Assembly (NCBI GenBank): GCA_030525085.1 | Contig: JAUNFK010000003.1 | Location: forward strand, 15,675 to 57,024 | Source of the DNA: a bacterium | Lineage (GTDB): Bacteria; Bacillota_I; Bacilli_A; RF39; UBA660 | Length of the DNA stretch: 41,350 nt | Direction: 5' to 3' | Shown here: piece after piece, positions 1 through 7,641 of the stretch | How positions within the stretch are numbered: position 1 is the stretch's first letter | Layout of the letters: each line of letters starts with the position of its first letter | The notes under the pieces: generated by a model | Databases searched by the model: none | Seen by the model: only the letters and a program-made list of their open reading frames with translations | Told to the model about the DNA's origin: nothing | Position numbers and translations under genes: made by a program

Positions 1-28
1 CACACAATAGACAATAACATAGCAAATA

Positions 29-643
29 CTAATGAATCGTTATTTTCAACTTTCGAGTTTCTAAATCTATAGGTTTATTAGTTGATTCATTCTCAATATT
101 AGTATTAATCGCAATTTCAACTAATAACTCACCATCCAAATTAACTCGATAATTCTTTTGATAATCATCCATTAATTTTTTATACTTTTGAAAATCAATT
201 TTAAACTCATCAAAATCATTAACCTGTGTGGTATCTTCCTCATAATTAACGCCATTTATATCACGAATAGTATCTTTATAATTCCATACCTTCTGTTTAT
301 TATCATCATACTTCTGATAAGCAATAATCTCTGCAGTTATTGTATAATAAGTTCTACCTTTAACAGGTGTAGAACTCTTTAAAATATAACTGAAATCTGC
401 ATCAATATCTTTAATAGCTGAAGCAACATATTTATAATCCTCGCCTAAAGCACTATTATCATAAAACTCACTATCTTCGATATTAACCTTATAATTTAAT
501 TTATAATCTTCATTATAATTAAAATAAACTTCCTCGCCATCTTTAAAGCATGTAAAAAATAAATAAACAGCATAAACGGTTACTAAAATAGATATGAAAA
601 ACATTACCAAGAAAAAGATAACATCCCTTTTTTTATCTTTCAT
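29..643 (-). CDS. Membrane-anchored extracellular protein, DUF5305-like
   Basis: A 204-residue protein with one N-terminal membrane segment (about residues 9-30) followed by an extracellular region. The spacing of Tyr-rich motifs (NYNEDYKLNYKV, then a Y-K-Y-V-A-S-A-I-K-D-I segment, then YYTITAEIIAY and a VW pair) resembles the DUF5305 family, which is often encoded beside SipW-type signal peptidases. It is the third gene of the surface-export operon, 16 bp after the signal peptidase gene. Family members usually have a second, C-terminal membrane segment. Here the frame stops at 29-31, but the -1 frame across the stop continues into hydrophobic sequence towards the window edge, so the C-terminus may be frameshifted. 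Biochemical role is unknown; probably an accessory surface component. The family call is from pattern memory and is moderate. Confidence 0.6.
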   Translation of the reverse strand: MKDKKRDVIFFLVMFFISILVTVYAVYLFFTCFKDGEEVYFNYNEDYKLNYKVNIEDSEFYDNSALGEDYKYVASAIKDIDADFSYILKSSTPVKGRTYYTITAEIIAYQKYDDNKQKVWNYKDTIRDINGVNYEEDTTQVNDFDEFKIDFQKYKKLMDDYQKNYRVNLDGELLVEIAINTNIENESTNKPIDLETRKLKITIH

Positions 644-659
644 ATCTATTCACCTCCTC

Positions 660-1799
660 TTATTCATTTATTAACTCCCAAAGTTCAACACTTGGAATAC
701 CTATATATTTCACAACACTCTTAACTTCGCCATAAATCATATTTTCTTTAACTACCCAGCCATCAGCAATATCATTATTATCACCTTTAGTCTTAAAAGA
801 ATAAGCTCCATTTTCATAAGTTACTGATACAACCCTATGAGTAATAAGCATATTATTATAATTAAAAGCAAGTATATCACCTGTCTTAATATTAGGATAA
901 TCTTCTTTTTCTAGTTTTTTTATAAGTACCGCATCTCCCCTAGCAAACTTAGGTAACATAGAATTAGATGCAATTGTAACTAAATGATACTTAAAAATTC
1001 CCGAAACAAGACCAGCAAATATAAATAACGGTATAACTAGTATTGCAATTAAAAATTTATTAGACTTATGCGTGCTAACCTGTTTTCTTTCATACTTTTC
1101 AAACACTAAACTTAACTTGTAATAACATATGAAAAAGAAAACTAAAGATATAACTGTACTTAAATATTTTCCAAAGTCAGGAACTATTGGTAAAAAGTAA
1201 CTAGGCATTGTATATAATAATAAAAACGCGAGTGCATGTTTATATGACATCTTATATGAAATATAAGTAAGTAATATATTTAATGCAAGTTTCGGAACAA
1301 CTATAGCTTCGATAAACTCAAATATCTCCACATAACCATTCATTCCACTTATTCTAGATGTCATCAATATATCAAACATCGTCAAAAACAATGTCACAAT
1401 TACTATCTTTAGTTTTCCTTTTGTATTAACAATTGAAAATCTAAATACTTCCTTAAAATAATATAAAAATAAAACACTTAAAACATTTTTTAATATACTT
1501 AAAAACTTTAATGAATATGCACTAGTTAAAAATCCGGTAAATAAGCCAAATATATAAGTTATAATGTAATAAACAATTACTGAAATAATAATCGTTTGAT
1601 AAACACTATAACTTATACTCGACTTCTTCTTAGGAATTCCCAATAGTTTATAAGAAACTAAAGCCATTATTCCAAAGAATATTGTTGAAATAATATAGAT
1701 ATAACTTAGATAATGCTGCGTAACTACAAAATTTAATACAAATAAATATATTAAGAGCATTATCAAAAGAAAATAAACTACTATATCATTTCTTTTCAC
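660..1799 (-). CDS. sipW: SipW-type (ER-type) signal peptidase I with multi-span N-terminal extension
   Basis: A 379-residue membrane protease that would remove signal segments from exported proteins at the outer face of the membrane. The first ~265 residues hold about eight hydrophobic segments. The C-terminal ~110 residues are the peptidase domain: the catalytic serine lies in ASNSMLPKF (Ser280) and a histidine in LITHRVVSV (His321), the Ser-His dyad of the ER/SipW class; the Ser-Lys class would have Lys here. The KTKGDNND box typical of the family follows. The long multi-span extension is larger than in Bacillus subtilis SipW (about 190 residues). It lies between the TasA-like gene and the DUF5305-like gene, so its first client is the neighbour. 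Start ATG at 1799, preceded by a weak purine-rich site. Confidence 0.88.
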   Translation of the reverse strand: MKRNDIVVYFLLIMLLIYLFVLNFVVTQHYLSYIYIISTIFFGIMALVSYKLLGIPKKKSSISYSVYQTIIISVIVYYIITYIFGLFTGFLTSAYSLKFLSILKNVLSVLFLYYFKEVFRFSIVNTKGKLKIVIVTLFLTMFDILMTSRISGMNGYVEIFEFIEAIVVPKLALNILLTYISYKMSYKHALAFLLLYTMPSYFLPIVPDFGKYLSTVISLVFFFICYYKLSLVFEKYERKQVSTHKSNKFLIAILVIPLFIFAGLVSGIFKYHLVTIASNSMLPKFARGDAVLIKKLEKEDYPNIKTGDILAFNYNNMLITHRVVSVTYENGAYSFKTKGDNNDIADGWVVKENMIYGEVKSVVKYIGIPSVELWELINE

Positions 1800-1824
1800 A
1801 TTAAACCCCTTTTAAAATATATTA

Positions 1825-2355
1825 TTATTCAGCTGAAACAAAATTAGCTACAACAGCAAGATTTAAAGTAGAACCATCTGCTAAATCAACATTCTCATCA
1901 GTAATATTAGCCATAGAAACTCTAATCTTTAACATCTTAGTGCTTCCACCATCAATAACATCTTTTTCTTTTAATTCACTATCACTAGCAACTTCAAAAG
2001 TAACTAATTTAGCTTTATCACTAGCTCCAGATAAAGTTAAAGTATCTAACTTTGCATTAACAGTTCCATCATTTTGTACTGGTGCTTCAAACTCAAATGT
2101 TTTTCCTTCTTCTAATTTAACAGCAAATTCAATTAAAGTTCCACTAGTCTTCTTTAATTCAGTAGCAGTTAAAGTAGAAGCAGCAGTAGCTACAGGATCA
2201 TTAAAATGTACTGACCATTGTGTACTTGGTAATTCGGCAGTACCATTAATATCCAATCTTTGAGTTAAAGTAACTGCGAATGCTACAGATAATGATACAA
2301 CTGCAACAAGTAATCCAGCAATAACAAAGTTCTTTCCTCTTCTTTCTCTTTCCAT
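1825..2355 (-). CDS. TasA/camelysin-like surface protein with SipW-type signal
   Basis: A 176-residue secreted protein. The basic N-terminus (MERERRGKNF) is followed by a hydrophobic stretch (residues 11-30) ending in SVAFAVTLTQRL, the SipW-dependent signal layout seen in TasA and camelysin. The mature part opens with a W-x-V-H-F motif, is rich in Ser, Thr, Ala and acidic residues, and looks like an all-beta jelly-roll. It is first in the operon with the signal peptidase and DUF5305-like genes and has its own strong promoter and an AGGAGGATGATT ribosome-binding site. By analogy it may form surface fibres or matrix. This is inferred from the signal type and gene order, not from recognisable TasA residues. 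Confidence 0.75.
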   Translation of the reverse strand: MERERRGKNFVIAGLLVAVVSLSVAFAVTLTQRLDINGTAELPSTQWSVHFNDPVATAASTLTATELKKTSGTLIEFAVKLEEGKTFEFEAPVQNDGTVNAKLDTLTLSGASDKAKLVTFEVASDSELKEKDVIDGGSTKMLKIRVSMANITDENVDLADGSTLNLAVVANFVSAE

Positions 2356-2394
2356 AAAATAATCATCCTCCTATTTCCATATTTTACATAAAGT

Positions 2395-2423
2395 ATTATA
2401 ACAAACTAAACACGTATATTCAA
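2395..2423 (-). promoter_or_regulatory. Sigma-A-type promoter of the TasA-like/sipW operon
   Basis: Reading leftwards, TTGAAT, a 17-nt spacer and a perfect TATAAT, about 40 nt before the start codon at 2355. Confidence 0.7.
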
Positions 2424-2464
2424 GTATAAGAAAATCAAAAAACAGATTATTCACATTTTATTAT

Positions 2465-2488
2465 AAAAAAATCAGTTTTTTAAACTGA
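2465..2488 (-). terminator. Intrinsic terminator after tRNA-Arg
   Basis: A 7-bp perfect stem (2472-2478 with 2482-2488, 3-nt loop). The A-run at 2465-2471 becomes a U-run when transcribed leftwards, so it ends the tRNA transcript. Confidence 0.8.
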
Positions 2489-2510
2489 CCAACATTTTAA
2501 TCAATAATAA

Positions 2511-2587
2511 TGGCGTCCTTGGGCAGATTCGAACTGCCGACCTATCGCTTAGGAGGCGATTGCACTATCCTACTGTGCTACAAGGAC
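2511..2587 (-). tRNA. tRNA-Arg (anticodon CCT)
   Basis: The reverse strand folds as a complete cloverleaf of 77 nt with encoded CCA: acceptor GTCCTTG/CAAGGAC, D-stem GCAC/GTGC, anticodon stem ATCGC/GCGAT with loop CTCCTAA, and a T-loop containing TTCGAAT. Anticodon CCT reads AGG. Confidence 0.93.
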
Positions 2588-2613
2588 ACAATAAAATTAT
2601 AGCACACTAAACA

Positions 2614-2640
2614 TTAAAAAAATAGGAATTTCTTCCTATT
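2614..2640 (-). terminator. Terminator of the nrdD-nrdG-dut operon
   Basis: An 8-bp stem (2621-2628 with 2633-2640, 4-nt loop) with a U-run when read leftwards. The stem overlaps the dut stop codon (2636-2638). Confidence 0.8.
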
Positions 2641-3094
2641 TATCTGTAGAGCCAAATCCACCGGTACGAGCACCAGTTGCATTATCATCATCAGTAACTA
2701 AATACTTCTGAAAAATAACTTGCCCTACAACATCACCCTTTTTAATGACAACATCTTCACTAAAGAAATTATAATAAGCAAACATAAAATGTCCATCATT
2801 GTCAGGATTACCATAATAATCACTATCAATAACTCCAATACTATTTGCCATCACTAGCCCTCTTTTAAAAGGATTAGAACTTCTATTAGCAAGCATAAAC
2901 CATTCATCGCTCTGGCAGTATGCTTTTAGTCCTGTCGGAATAAGTGTTGGTTTATCGCCTAATTTAAATGGATGAATAACAACATCTTCAGCTGCCTCTA
3001 CATCATAACCTGCAGAGTTCGCAGTCTTTCTAATCGGAATATGTATATCCTTATCTTCCCATCCTTTAGCTACCTTAAAACCTCTTAACTTCAT
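2636..3094 (-). CDS. dut: dUTP diphosphatase (dUTPase)
   Basis: A 152-residue trimeric-type dUTPase that hydrolyses dUTP to dUMP and diphosphate, supplying the dTMP precursor and keeping uracil out of DNA. Visible motifs in order: AGYDVEAAEDV (motif 1), NRSSNPFKRGL (motif 2), SIGVIDSDYYGN (motif 3 with the catalytic Asp), and a C-terminal GARTGGFGSTDK (the Gly-rich P-loop-like motif 5). Its ATG overlaps the TGA of nrdG (ATGA), which implies translational coupling. Co-transcription with nrdD and nrdG puts dNTP production and dUTP clean-up under one promoter. Confidence 0.93.
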   Translation of the reverse strand: MKLRGFKVAKGWEDKDIHIPIRKTANSAGYDVEAAEDVVIHPFKLGDKPTLIPTGLKAYCQSDEWFMLANRSSNPFKRGLVMANSIGVIDSDYYGNPDNDGHFMFAYYNFFSEDVVIKKGDVVGQVIFQKYLVTDDDNATGARTGGFGSTDK

Positions 3095-3591
3095 AAATTT
3101 TTCTCCTCTACTACTTTACCTTTTTTCATCGTCTTTTTAACATTAATAACTCTCTGATTACTAGAACCGGAATACAAAAGTTTAGGATTCTTATTTTCTT
3201 CTTCAAACTGACCATCAACAATAAAATCAGCATACTTAGTTATTTCTTTATCCATAACATAATCTTCAAACTTAAAGCCAGTCCATATCCAAACACTTTT
3301 ATCCGGATATCTTTCTTTAAATGCTTTTGCTAATTTTGTACTAGCTTCAATATTTTTATTATGAAGTGGCTCACCCCCTAAAATAGATAAACCAGCTATA
3401 TAACTATTATTGCAAAGTTCTAACACTTCATTTATTATATCATCAGTAAACTCCTCGCCCCCATTAAAATCATGAGTTTCTGGATTAAAACAATTCTTAC
3501 AATTAAATGTGCATCCCTGCATAAATACAGATACCCTAACCCCAGGTCCATTAGAAATATCCATCTTTCTAATTTTACTATATCTAGCCAT
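3091..3591 (-). CDS. nrdG: Anaerobic ribonucleotide reductase activating enzyme
   Basis: A 166-residue radical-SAM enzyme that uses a 4Fe-4S cluster and S-adenosylmethionine to install the glycyl radical on NrdD. The cluster motif CTFNCKNC (C-x3-C-x2-C) lies at about residues 26-33, preceded by the GPGVRVSVFMQG segment typical of NrdG. SILGGEPL supplies the SAM-binding GGE motif. It overlaps nrdD by one base at its start and dut by four bases at its end. Confidence 0.94.
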   Translation of the reverse strand: MARYSKIRKMDISNGPGVRVSVFMQGCTFNCKNCFNPETHDFNGGEEFTDDIINEVLELCNNSYIAGLSILGGEPLHNKNIEASTKLAKAFKERYPDKSVWIWTGFKFEDYVMDKEITKYADFIVDGQFEEENKNPKLLYSGSSNQRVINVKKTMKKGKVVEEKNL

Positions 3592-5744
3592 TATGCATCC
3601 TTATTATCTAAATGTAAAACTCTTTCTTTAATTTCCTGAGTTCTACCTTTATTCCAGAACTTAGTACCAATATAACCGCAAGTTCTTCTTGCAACATTTA
3701 ATGTATCATGATCCTTATTACCACAATTAGGACAATACCATTCTAAATCATCATTAATTAAAATCTCTCCATCATATCCGCACTTCTGACAATAATCACT
3801 CTTGGTATTTAACTCAGCATACATAATATTATCATAAATAAATTTAATAACTTCAATTACTGCTGGAATATTATTTTGTAGGTTAGGAGTTTCAATATAA
3901 GAAATAGCTCCACCAGGTGATAACTTTTGAAATTCACTTTCAAGTGATAACTTTGTAAATGCATCAATCTCTTCAAATACAGGTACATGATAAGAGTTAG
4001 TAATATAATTACGATCAGTAATACCCTTAATTACTCCAAAGCGTTCCTTTAAACACTTAGCAAATTTATATGTAGTGCTTTCAATTGGCGTACCATAAAC
4101 ACTATAATCCATATTTTCTGCTTCTTTCCATTCTTTACACTTATCATTTAACTTCTGCATAACTTCTAAAGCAAACTCTTTTCCCTTACCATTATCAGTA
4201 TGTGAGTGTCCAGTCATAAACTTAACGCATTCATATAAACCCGCATAACCTAAACTAATTGTAGAATATCCTCCATGTAATAATTCATGAATACTTTCGC
4301 CTTTTTCTAATCTAGCAAGAGCCCCATGTTGCCATAATATTGGAGCTACATCACTAGTTGCTTTAGCTAAGCGTTTATGTCTAATCTGTAAAGCTCTATG
4401 GCATAATTCTAATCTCTCATCAAAAATCTTCCAGAATAACTCTTCATCCTTATCAGCAGATAATGCAACATCAACAAGGTTTATTGTAACAACGCCTTGA
4501 TTAAATCTACCATAATACTTAGGTTTGCCTTCCTTATCAACATAAGGAGTTAAGAAACTTCTGCAGCCCATGCATGGATAGCATTGTCCATCCCCATTCT
4601 TATCAACCTTAAGCTCTTTCATCATCTTCTCTGAAATATAATCAGGAACCATTCTCTTAGCAGTACACTTAGCAGCAAGCTCTGTTAAATAATAATACTT
4701 ACTATCCTCATGAATGTTATCTTCCTCTAATACATATAGAAGCTTTGGAAATGCTGGAGTAATATAAACGCCTTTTTCATTCTTCATTCCCTCAATTCTT
4801 TGATTTAAGAACTCTTCAATAATCATTGCAAGTTCTTCTTTATATTCCTCAGTCTCACCTAAATACATACAAACACTTAAAAATGGTGCTTGACCATTAG
4901 TAGTAGTCATTGAATTAACTTGATATTGGAAAGTTTGAACACCAGCAGTAATCTCTGTCTTTAAATCTTCTTTAGCAAACTTTTCGCAATCCTCTTTAGA
5001 TAATTTTCTATTCTTATAAATCTTTAAATAACGATTATAACTATCTCTAACAAATGGAGCTAAATGTGTAAGTGTTATTGTACATCCTCCATATTGACTT
5101 GATGAAACAGCTGTAATAATTTGCGTTGCAATTGTAACTGCTGTTAAAAATTTATGAGGTTTTTCAATCATTACACCATTAATATTAGTTCCATTTTGAA
5201 GCATATCCTCTAAATTAATTAAATCACAATTATGAAGTGCATTTTGTGCAAAATAATCTGCATCATGGAAATGAATAATTCCTGCATCATGAGCTTCAAC
5301 AATCTCCTCAGGTAACAAAAATCTTCTTGTAATATCTGTACTAGTAATACCAGCTAAATAATCTCTTTGAGTAGTAACTATCTTTGCATTCTTATTTGAA
5401 TTTTCTGTATTCCAGTACTCATTTTCACCATCAATAAGTTCCTTAATAGCTAAATCAGTAGTATTACTTCTTCTAACCAATTCTCTAGTATAACGATATG
5501 TAATATACTTCTTAGCAAGCTGATACTTACCAATACTCATAAGTTTCATCTCTATAATATCTTGAATATCTTCAACTAAGATTCTTTTCTTACCTAAAGA
5601 CTCAATATACTTAATAATATTCTTAATTTGTGTACTACTAGCTTGTTCACTTTCCTCCACTTCTTTATTAGCCTTTAAAATAGCTTCTTCAATTTTTTCA
5701 GGGCTATAATCTACCATATGCCCATCACGTTTAATTACTTTCAT
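3591..5744 (-). CDS. nrdD: Anaerobic (class III) ribonucleoside-triphosphate reductase
   Basis: A 717-residue class III reductase that converts ribonucleotides to deoxyribonucleotides without oxygen. Residues 1-90 are an ATP-cone allosteric domain (MKVIKRDGHMVDYSPEKIE). The C-terminus holds a zinc site (C-x2-C at CQKCG, C-x2-C at CPNCG) followed by the glycyl-radical motif RRTCGYIG, with the radical Gly at about residue 690. Length and domain order match full-length NrdD. It is first in the nrdD-nrdG-dut operon, with GGAGG 7-8 nt before ATG at 5744. Expression is probably controlled by the divergently encoded CRP/FNR-family protein through the palindrome at 5801-5818. Confidence 0.96.
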   Translation of the reverse strand: MKVIKRDGHMVDYSPEKIEEAILKANKEVEESEQASSTQIKNIIKYIESLGKKRILVEDIQDIIEMKLMSIGKYQLAKKYITYRYTRELVRRSNTTDLAIKELIDGENEYWNTENSNKNAKIVTTQRDYLAGITSTDITRRFLLPEEIVEAHDAGIIHFHDADYFAQNALHNCDLINLEDMLQNGTNINGVMIEKPHKFLTAVTIATQIITAVSSSQYGGCTITLTHLAPFVRDSYNRYLKIYKNRKLSKEDCEKFAKEDLKTEITAGVQTFQYQVNSMTTTNGQAPFLSVCMYLGETEEYKEELAMIIEEFLNQRIEGMKNEKGVYITPAFPKLLYVLEEDNIHEDSKYYYLTELAAKCTAKRMVPDYISEKMMKELKVDKNGDGQCYPCMGCRSFLTPYVDKEGKPKYYGRFNQGVVTINLVDVALSADKDEELFWKIFDERLELCHRALQIRHKRLAKATSDVAPILWQHGALARLEKGESIHELLHGGYSTISLGYAGLYECVKFMTGHSHTDNGKGKEFALEVMQKLNDKCKEWKEAENMDYSVYGTPIESTTYKFAKCLKERFGVIKGITDRNYITNSYHVPVFEEIDAFTKLSLESEFQKLSPGGAISYIETPNLQNNIPAVIEVIKFIYDNIMYAELNTKSDYCQKCGYDGEILINDDLEWYCPNCGNKDHDTLNVARRTCGYIGTKFWNKGRTQEIKERVLHLDNKDA

Positions 5745-5773
5745 TTTACTTCCTCCCTACATTCAACACATTC

Positions 5774-5779
5774 ATTATA
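5774..5779 (-). promoter_or_regulatory. -10 element of the nrdD promoter
   Basis: A perfect TATAAT on the reverse strand, about 30 nt before the nrdD start. The -35 position (AATAAT at 5797-5802) is poor, which fits a promoter that needs an activator. The adjacent palindrome would be centred about 42 nt before the predicted transcription start. Confidence 0.6.
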
Positions 5780-5800
5780 ACTTTATATTGCAAAATATTA

Positions 5801-5818
5801 TTGTTGCAATTGCAACAA
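5801..5818. promoter_or_regulatory. 18-bp perfect palindrome, probable operator of the CRP/FNR-family regulator
   Basis: TTGTTGCAATTGCAACAA is identical to its own reverse complement. It lies between nrdD and the regulator gene and overlaps the predicted -35 of the regulator. It sits where a class II activator would bind relative to nrdD. The TTG...CAA ends resemble FNR/FLP-type half-sites but are not the TTGAT/ATCAA consensus. Confidence 0.6.
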
Positions 5819-5838
5819 AATTAAAATAATGATAAAAT
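5810..5838 (+). promoter_or_regulatory. Promoter of the CRP/FNR-family regulator
   Basis: TTGCAA (inside the palindrome), a 17-nt spacer and TAAAAT. The short leader places the predicted start next to the ribosome-binding site at 5845-5850. Confidence 0.55.
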
Positions 5839-5855
5839 TATTTTAGGTGATAAAA

Positions 5856-6497
5856 ATGAATGATCTTTTTAAAAATATTCACCCCAGTAAACAAGGCATT
5901 TTATTAAAAATGTTAGAAGCAAATACTTTACATTTTAATGTAAACGAACTTATACTAAGCAAAATAAAAATAGATGACTTTATCGCCATTATCACCGAAG
6001 GCGAAGCCAATCTAATCAAAACAGACAGTAACGGAAATAAACTAATAATTGAAGAACTTAACGAAGGAAACATTTTCGGAACAAATATATCAAATCTAAA
6101 TAATAAAGAATATGAAATCGAATCTAAAACTGACATTACAATAACCTTTATCGAAATGCACTTTATTCTAAATCCTAAAAATACCTCATCCCAAATATAT
6201 TCCCAATTTTTAATAAATCTCCTAGAACTTCTAAATAAAAAATACACTGAAACAAGCCAAAGATTAGATATTTTAACAAACAAAACTATCAGAAACAAAT
6301 TACTAGAATATTTTAAAAACTCTTATCAAGAAACCAATGCAAAAGTTCTTTATTTAAAGTCAAGTTTTACAGCTCTAGCTGACTATCTAGCAGTAGATAG
6401 AAGTGCTATGACTAGAGAACTTAAAAACCTCAAAGACGAAGGTCTTATTGAAATAAAGAATAAAAAAATTAAACTATTGTATTTTCCACTTGACTAG
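5856..6497 (+). CDS. CRP/FNR-family transcription regulator
   Basis: A 213-residue regulator from the ATG at 5856. An upstream in-frame GTG at 5847 is rejected because it lies inside the ribosome-binding site AGGTGA (5845-5850). The N-terminal half is a cyclic-nucleotide-binding-like beta barrel (IDDFIAIITEGEANLIK, then a GNIFGTNISNL turn). The C-terminal half is a winged helix-turn-helix with ALADYLAVDRSAMTRELKNL as the recognition region, followed by GLIEIKNKKIKLL. There is no cysteine at all, so it cannot carry an FNR-type iron-sulphur cluster. The cAMP-contacting Arg/Ser signature of CRP is not visible either. It is divergent from nrdD with a shared palindrome, so it probably controls nrdD-nrdG-dut and itself. 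The effector is unknown. Confidence 0.88.
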   Translation: MNDLFKNIHPSKQGILLKMLEANTLHFNVNELILSKIKIDDFIAIITEGEANLIKTDSNGNKLIIEELNEGNIFGTNISNLNNKEYEIESKTDITITFIEMHFILNPKNTSSQIYSQFLINLLELLNKKYTETSQRLDILTNKTIRNKLLEYFKNSYQETNAKVLYLKSSFTALADYLAVDRSAMTRELKNLKDEGLIEIKNKKIKLLYFPLD

Positions 6498-6506
6498 TGT
6501 TATAAT
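6477..6506 (+). promoter_or_regulatory. Promoter of the tRNA-Leu/tRNA-Gln pair
   Basis: TTGTAT, an 18-nt spacer and a perfect TATAAT. The -35 lies inside the end of the regulator gene and the predicted start is about 5 nt before tRNA-Leu. Confidence 0.65.
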
Positions 6507-6517
6507 TGACATGTACT

Positions 6518-6603
6518 GCTCGTATGGCGGAATTGGTAGACGCGATAGACTCAAAATCTATTTCCCACAAGGAGTATCGGTTCGACTCCGATTACGAGCA
6601 CCA
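6518..6603 (+). tRNA. tRNA-Leu (anticodon CAA)
   Basis: A class II cloverleaf with a long variable arm, 86 nt with encoded CCA: acceptor GCTCGTA/TACGAGC, anticodon stem ATAGA/TCTAT with loop CTCAAAA, and a TTCGACT T-loop. Reads TTG codons. Confidence 0.94.
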
Positions 6604-6604
6604 G

Positions 6605-6680
6605 TGCCCAGTAGCCAAGCGGTAAGGCATTAGGCTCTGACCCTAACATTTCATAGGTTCGAATCCTATCTGGGCAGCCA
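6605..6680 (+). tRNA. tRNA-Gln (anticodon CTG)
   Basis: A 76-nt cloverleaf with encoded CCA: acceptor TGCCCAG/CTGGGCA, anticodon stem TTAGG/CCTAA with loop CTCTGAC. It starts one base after tRNA-Leu and is clearly co-transcribed with it. Reads CAG codons. Confidence 0.94.
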
Positions 6681-6690
6681 TAAAAAAATA

Positions 6691-6712
6691 ACAGACAATC
6701 GTCTGTTTTTTT
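6691..6712. terminator. Bidirectional terminator
   Basis: A 6-bp stem (6691-6696 with 6701-6706, 4-nt loop) with a T-run on the right and an A-run on the left. It ends the tRNA transcript rightwards and the scp operon leftwards. Confidence 0.85.
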
Positions 6713-7082
6713 ATTGTAATACATCTTGATAATAAAACTTTAAAACATAAATAGCTTCTTGAGCATATAGCTTATCTTCCTCACTTAAACCTCTACTAGT
6801 AATAAGACTATCAAGCTCACTATAATACTCTAATTTACTTCTATAATGAAGTTCTACTCCAGGCTCAAACATTCCTGTAAAACCATCACTTTTAATATAA
6901 GGTGTAGGTAAATCATTAAAAGTTCTTCTCAAAAAATCATTAGCACTATAAACATAAGTCTTTACAACATCTTTAAATGCATTATAAACCTTTTCACACT
7001 CTTCTTTATCTTGTGCACTATTCAAACTAGCATTATACTTATCTAAATCAGCCTTAAACTCCTTTATATCCTTATTAATCAT
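6711..7082 (-). CDS. Hypothetical protein downstream of scpB
   Basis: A 123-residue soluble, acidic, helix-rich protein with no signal peptide or membrane segment. I do not recognise a family. The first ~45 residues look like paired helices (KDIKEFKADLDKYNASL and ECEKVYNAFKDVVKTYV). A central segment is rich in aromatic residues and proline, and the last third is helical again. It overlaps scpB by eight bases, is the last gene of the scp operon, and ends at the bidirectional terminator, so it is translationally coupled to condensin subunits. A link with chromosome segregation is only suggested by this position. Confidence 0.75.
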   Translation of the reverse strand: MINKDIKEFKADLDKYNASLNSAQDKEECEKVYNAFKDVVKTYVYSANDFLRRTFNDLPTPYIKSDGFTGMFEPGVELHYRSKLEYYSELDSLITSRGLSEEDKLYAQEAIYVLKFYYQDVLQ

Positions 7083-7641
7083 TTAGTTCCTCCTTATACA
7101 TTGAACTATATAAATCATCCCCATTATCTTGATGTAACGTACTTTCAATCTCTGGTAAATCACTCAAACTACCAAGTCCAAAAAAATCTAAAAAATACTT
7201 AGAAACTGAATAAAGATTAGGTCTTCCAGGCAAATCACTTTTCCCACTTACCTCAACTAAATCCTTAGCAAGAAGCTTTCTTAAAGTATAATTAGAAGAA
7301 ACCCCCCTCATCGTATCAATTTCAAGTCTTGTTAAAGGTCCATTATAAGCAATAATAGCAAGTGTTTCTAAAGCAGCATTACTAAGTTCATCACTATCAG
7401 GACTACTAATTAACTTTTGATAATAATCCTTATGTTCTCTCTTAGTAGTTAATTTAAATCTTTCACCAAGATAACTAATTCTAAGTCCATACTCATCACT
7501 TTCATACCTTTTCTGTAATAAGCTTAACAGACTTTTTGCTTCTGTATCACTAACTTCTAAAATATCTTTAATACCATCTATAGTAAGACCTTCATCACCT
7601 ACTGCAAAAAGCAATCCCTCTAATACGCCTAACTTATTCAT
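7075..7641 (-). CDS. scpB: Segregation and condensation protein B
   Basis: A 188-residue ScpB, the winged-helix dimer subunit that joins ScpA and SMC in the bacterial condensin complex. The family's N-terminal LEGLLFAVGDEGLTI and the central SNAALETLAIIAYNGPLTR segment with the RGVSSNYTLRKLL winged helix are clear. SGKSDLPGRPNLYSVSKYF is the second wing. One-base overlap with scpA upstream; eight-base overlap with the unknown gene downstream. Confidence 0.94.
   Translation of the reverse strand: MNKLGVLEGLLFAVGDEGLTIDGIKDILEVSDTEAKSLLSLLQKRYESDEYGLRISYLGERFKLTTKREHKDYYQKLISSPDSDELSNAALETLAIIAYNGPLTRLEIDTMRGVSSNYTLRKLLAKDLVEVSGKSDLPGRPNLYSVSKYFLDFFGLGSLSDLPEIESTLHQDNGDDLYSSMYKEELND

Noticed and set aside
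5847-5858. GTG at 5847 as start of the CRP/FNR-family regulator (and likewise GTG 24601 for murT, GTG 19068 for sigG, GTG 17594 for rluD).
   Set aside because: Each lies inside the AGGTGA-like ribosome-binding site of a better start codon a few bases downstream.
5856-6497. The regulator as an oxygen-sensing FNR.
   Set aside because: It contains no cysteine residue.
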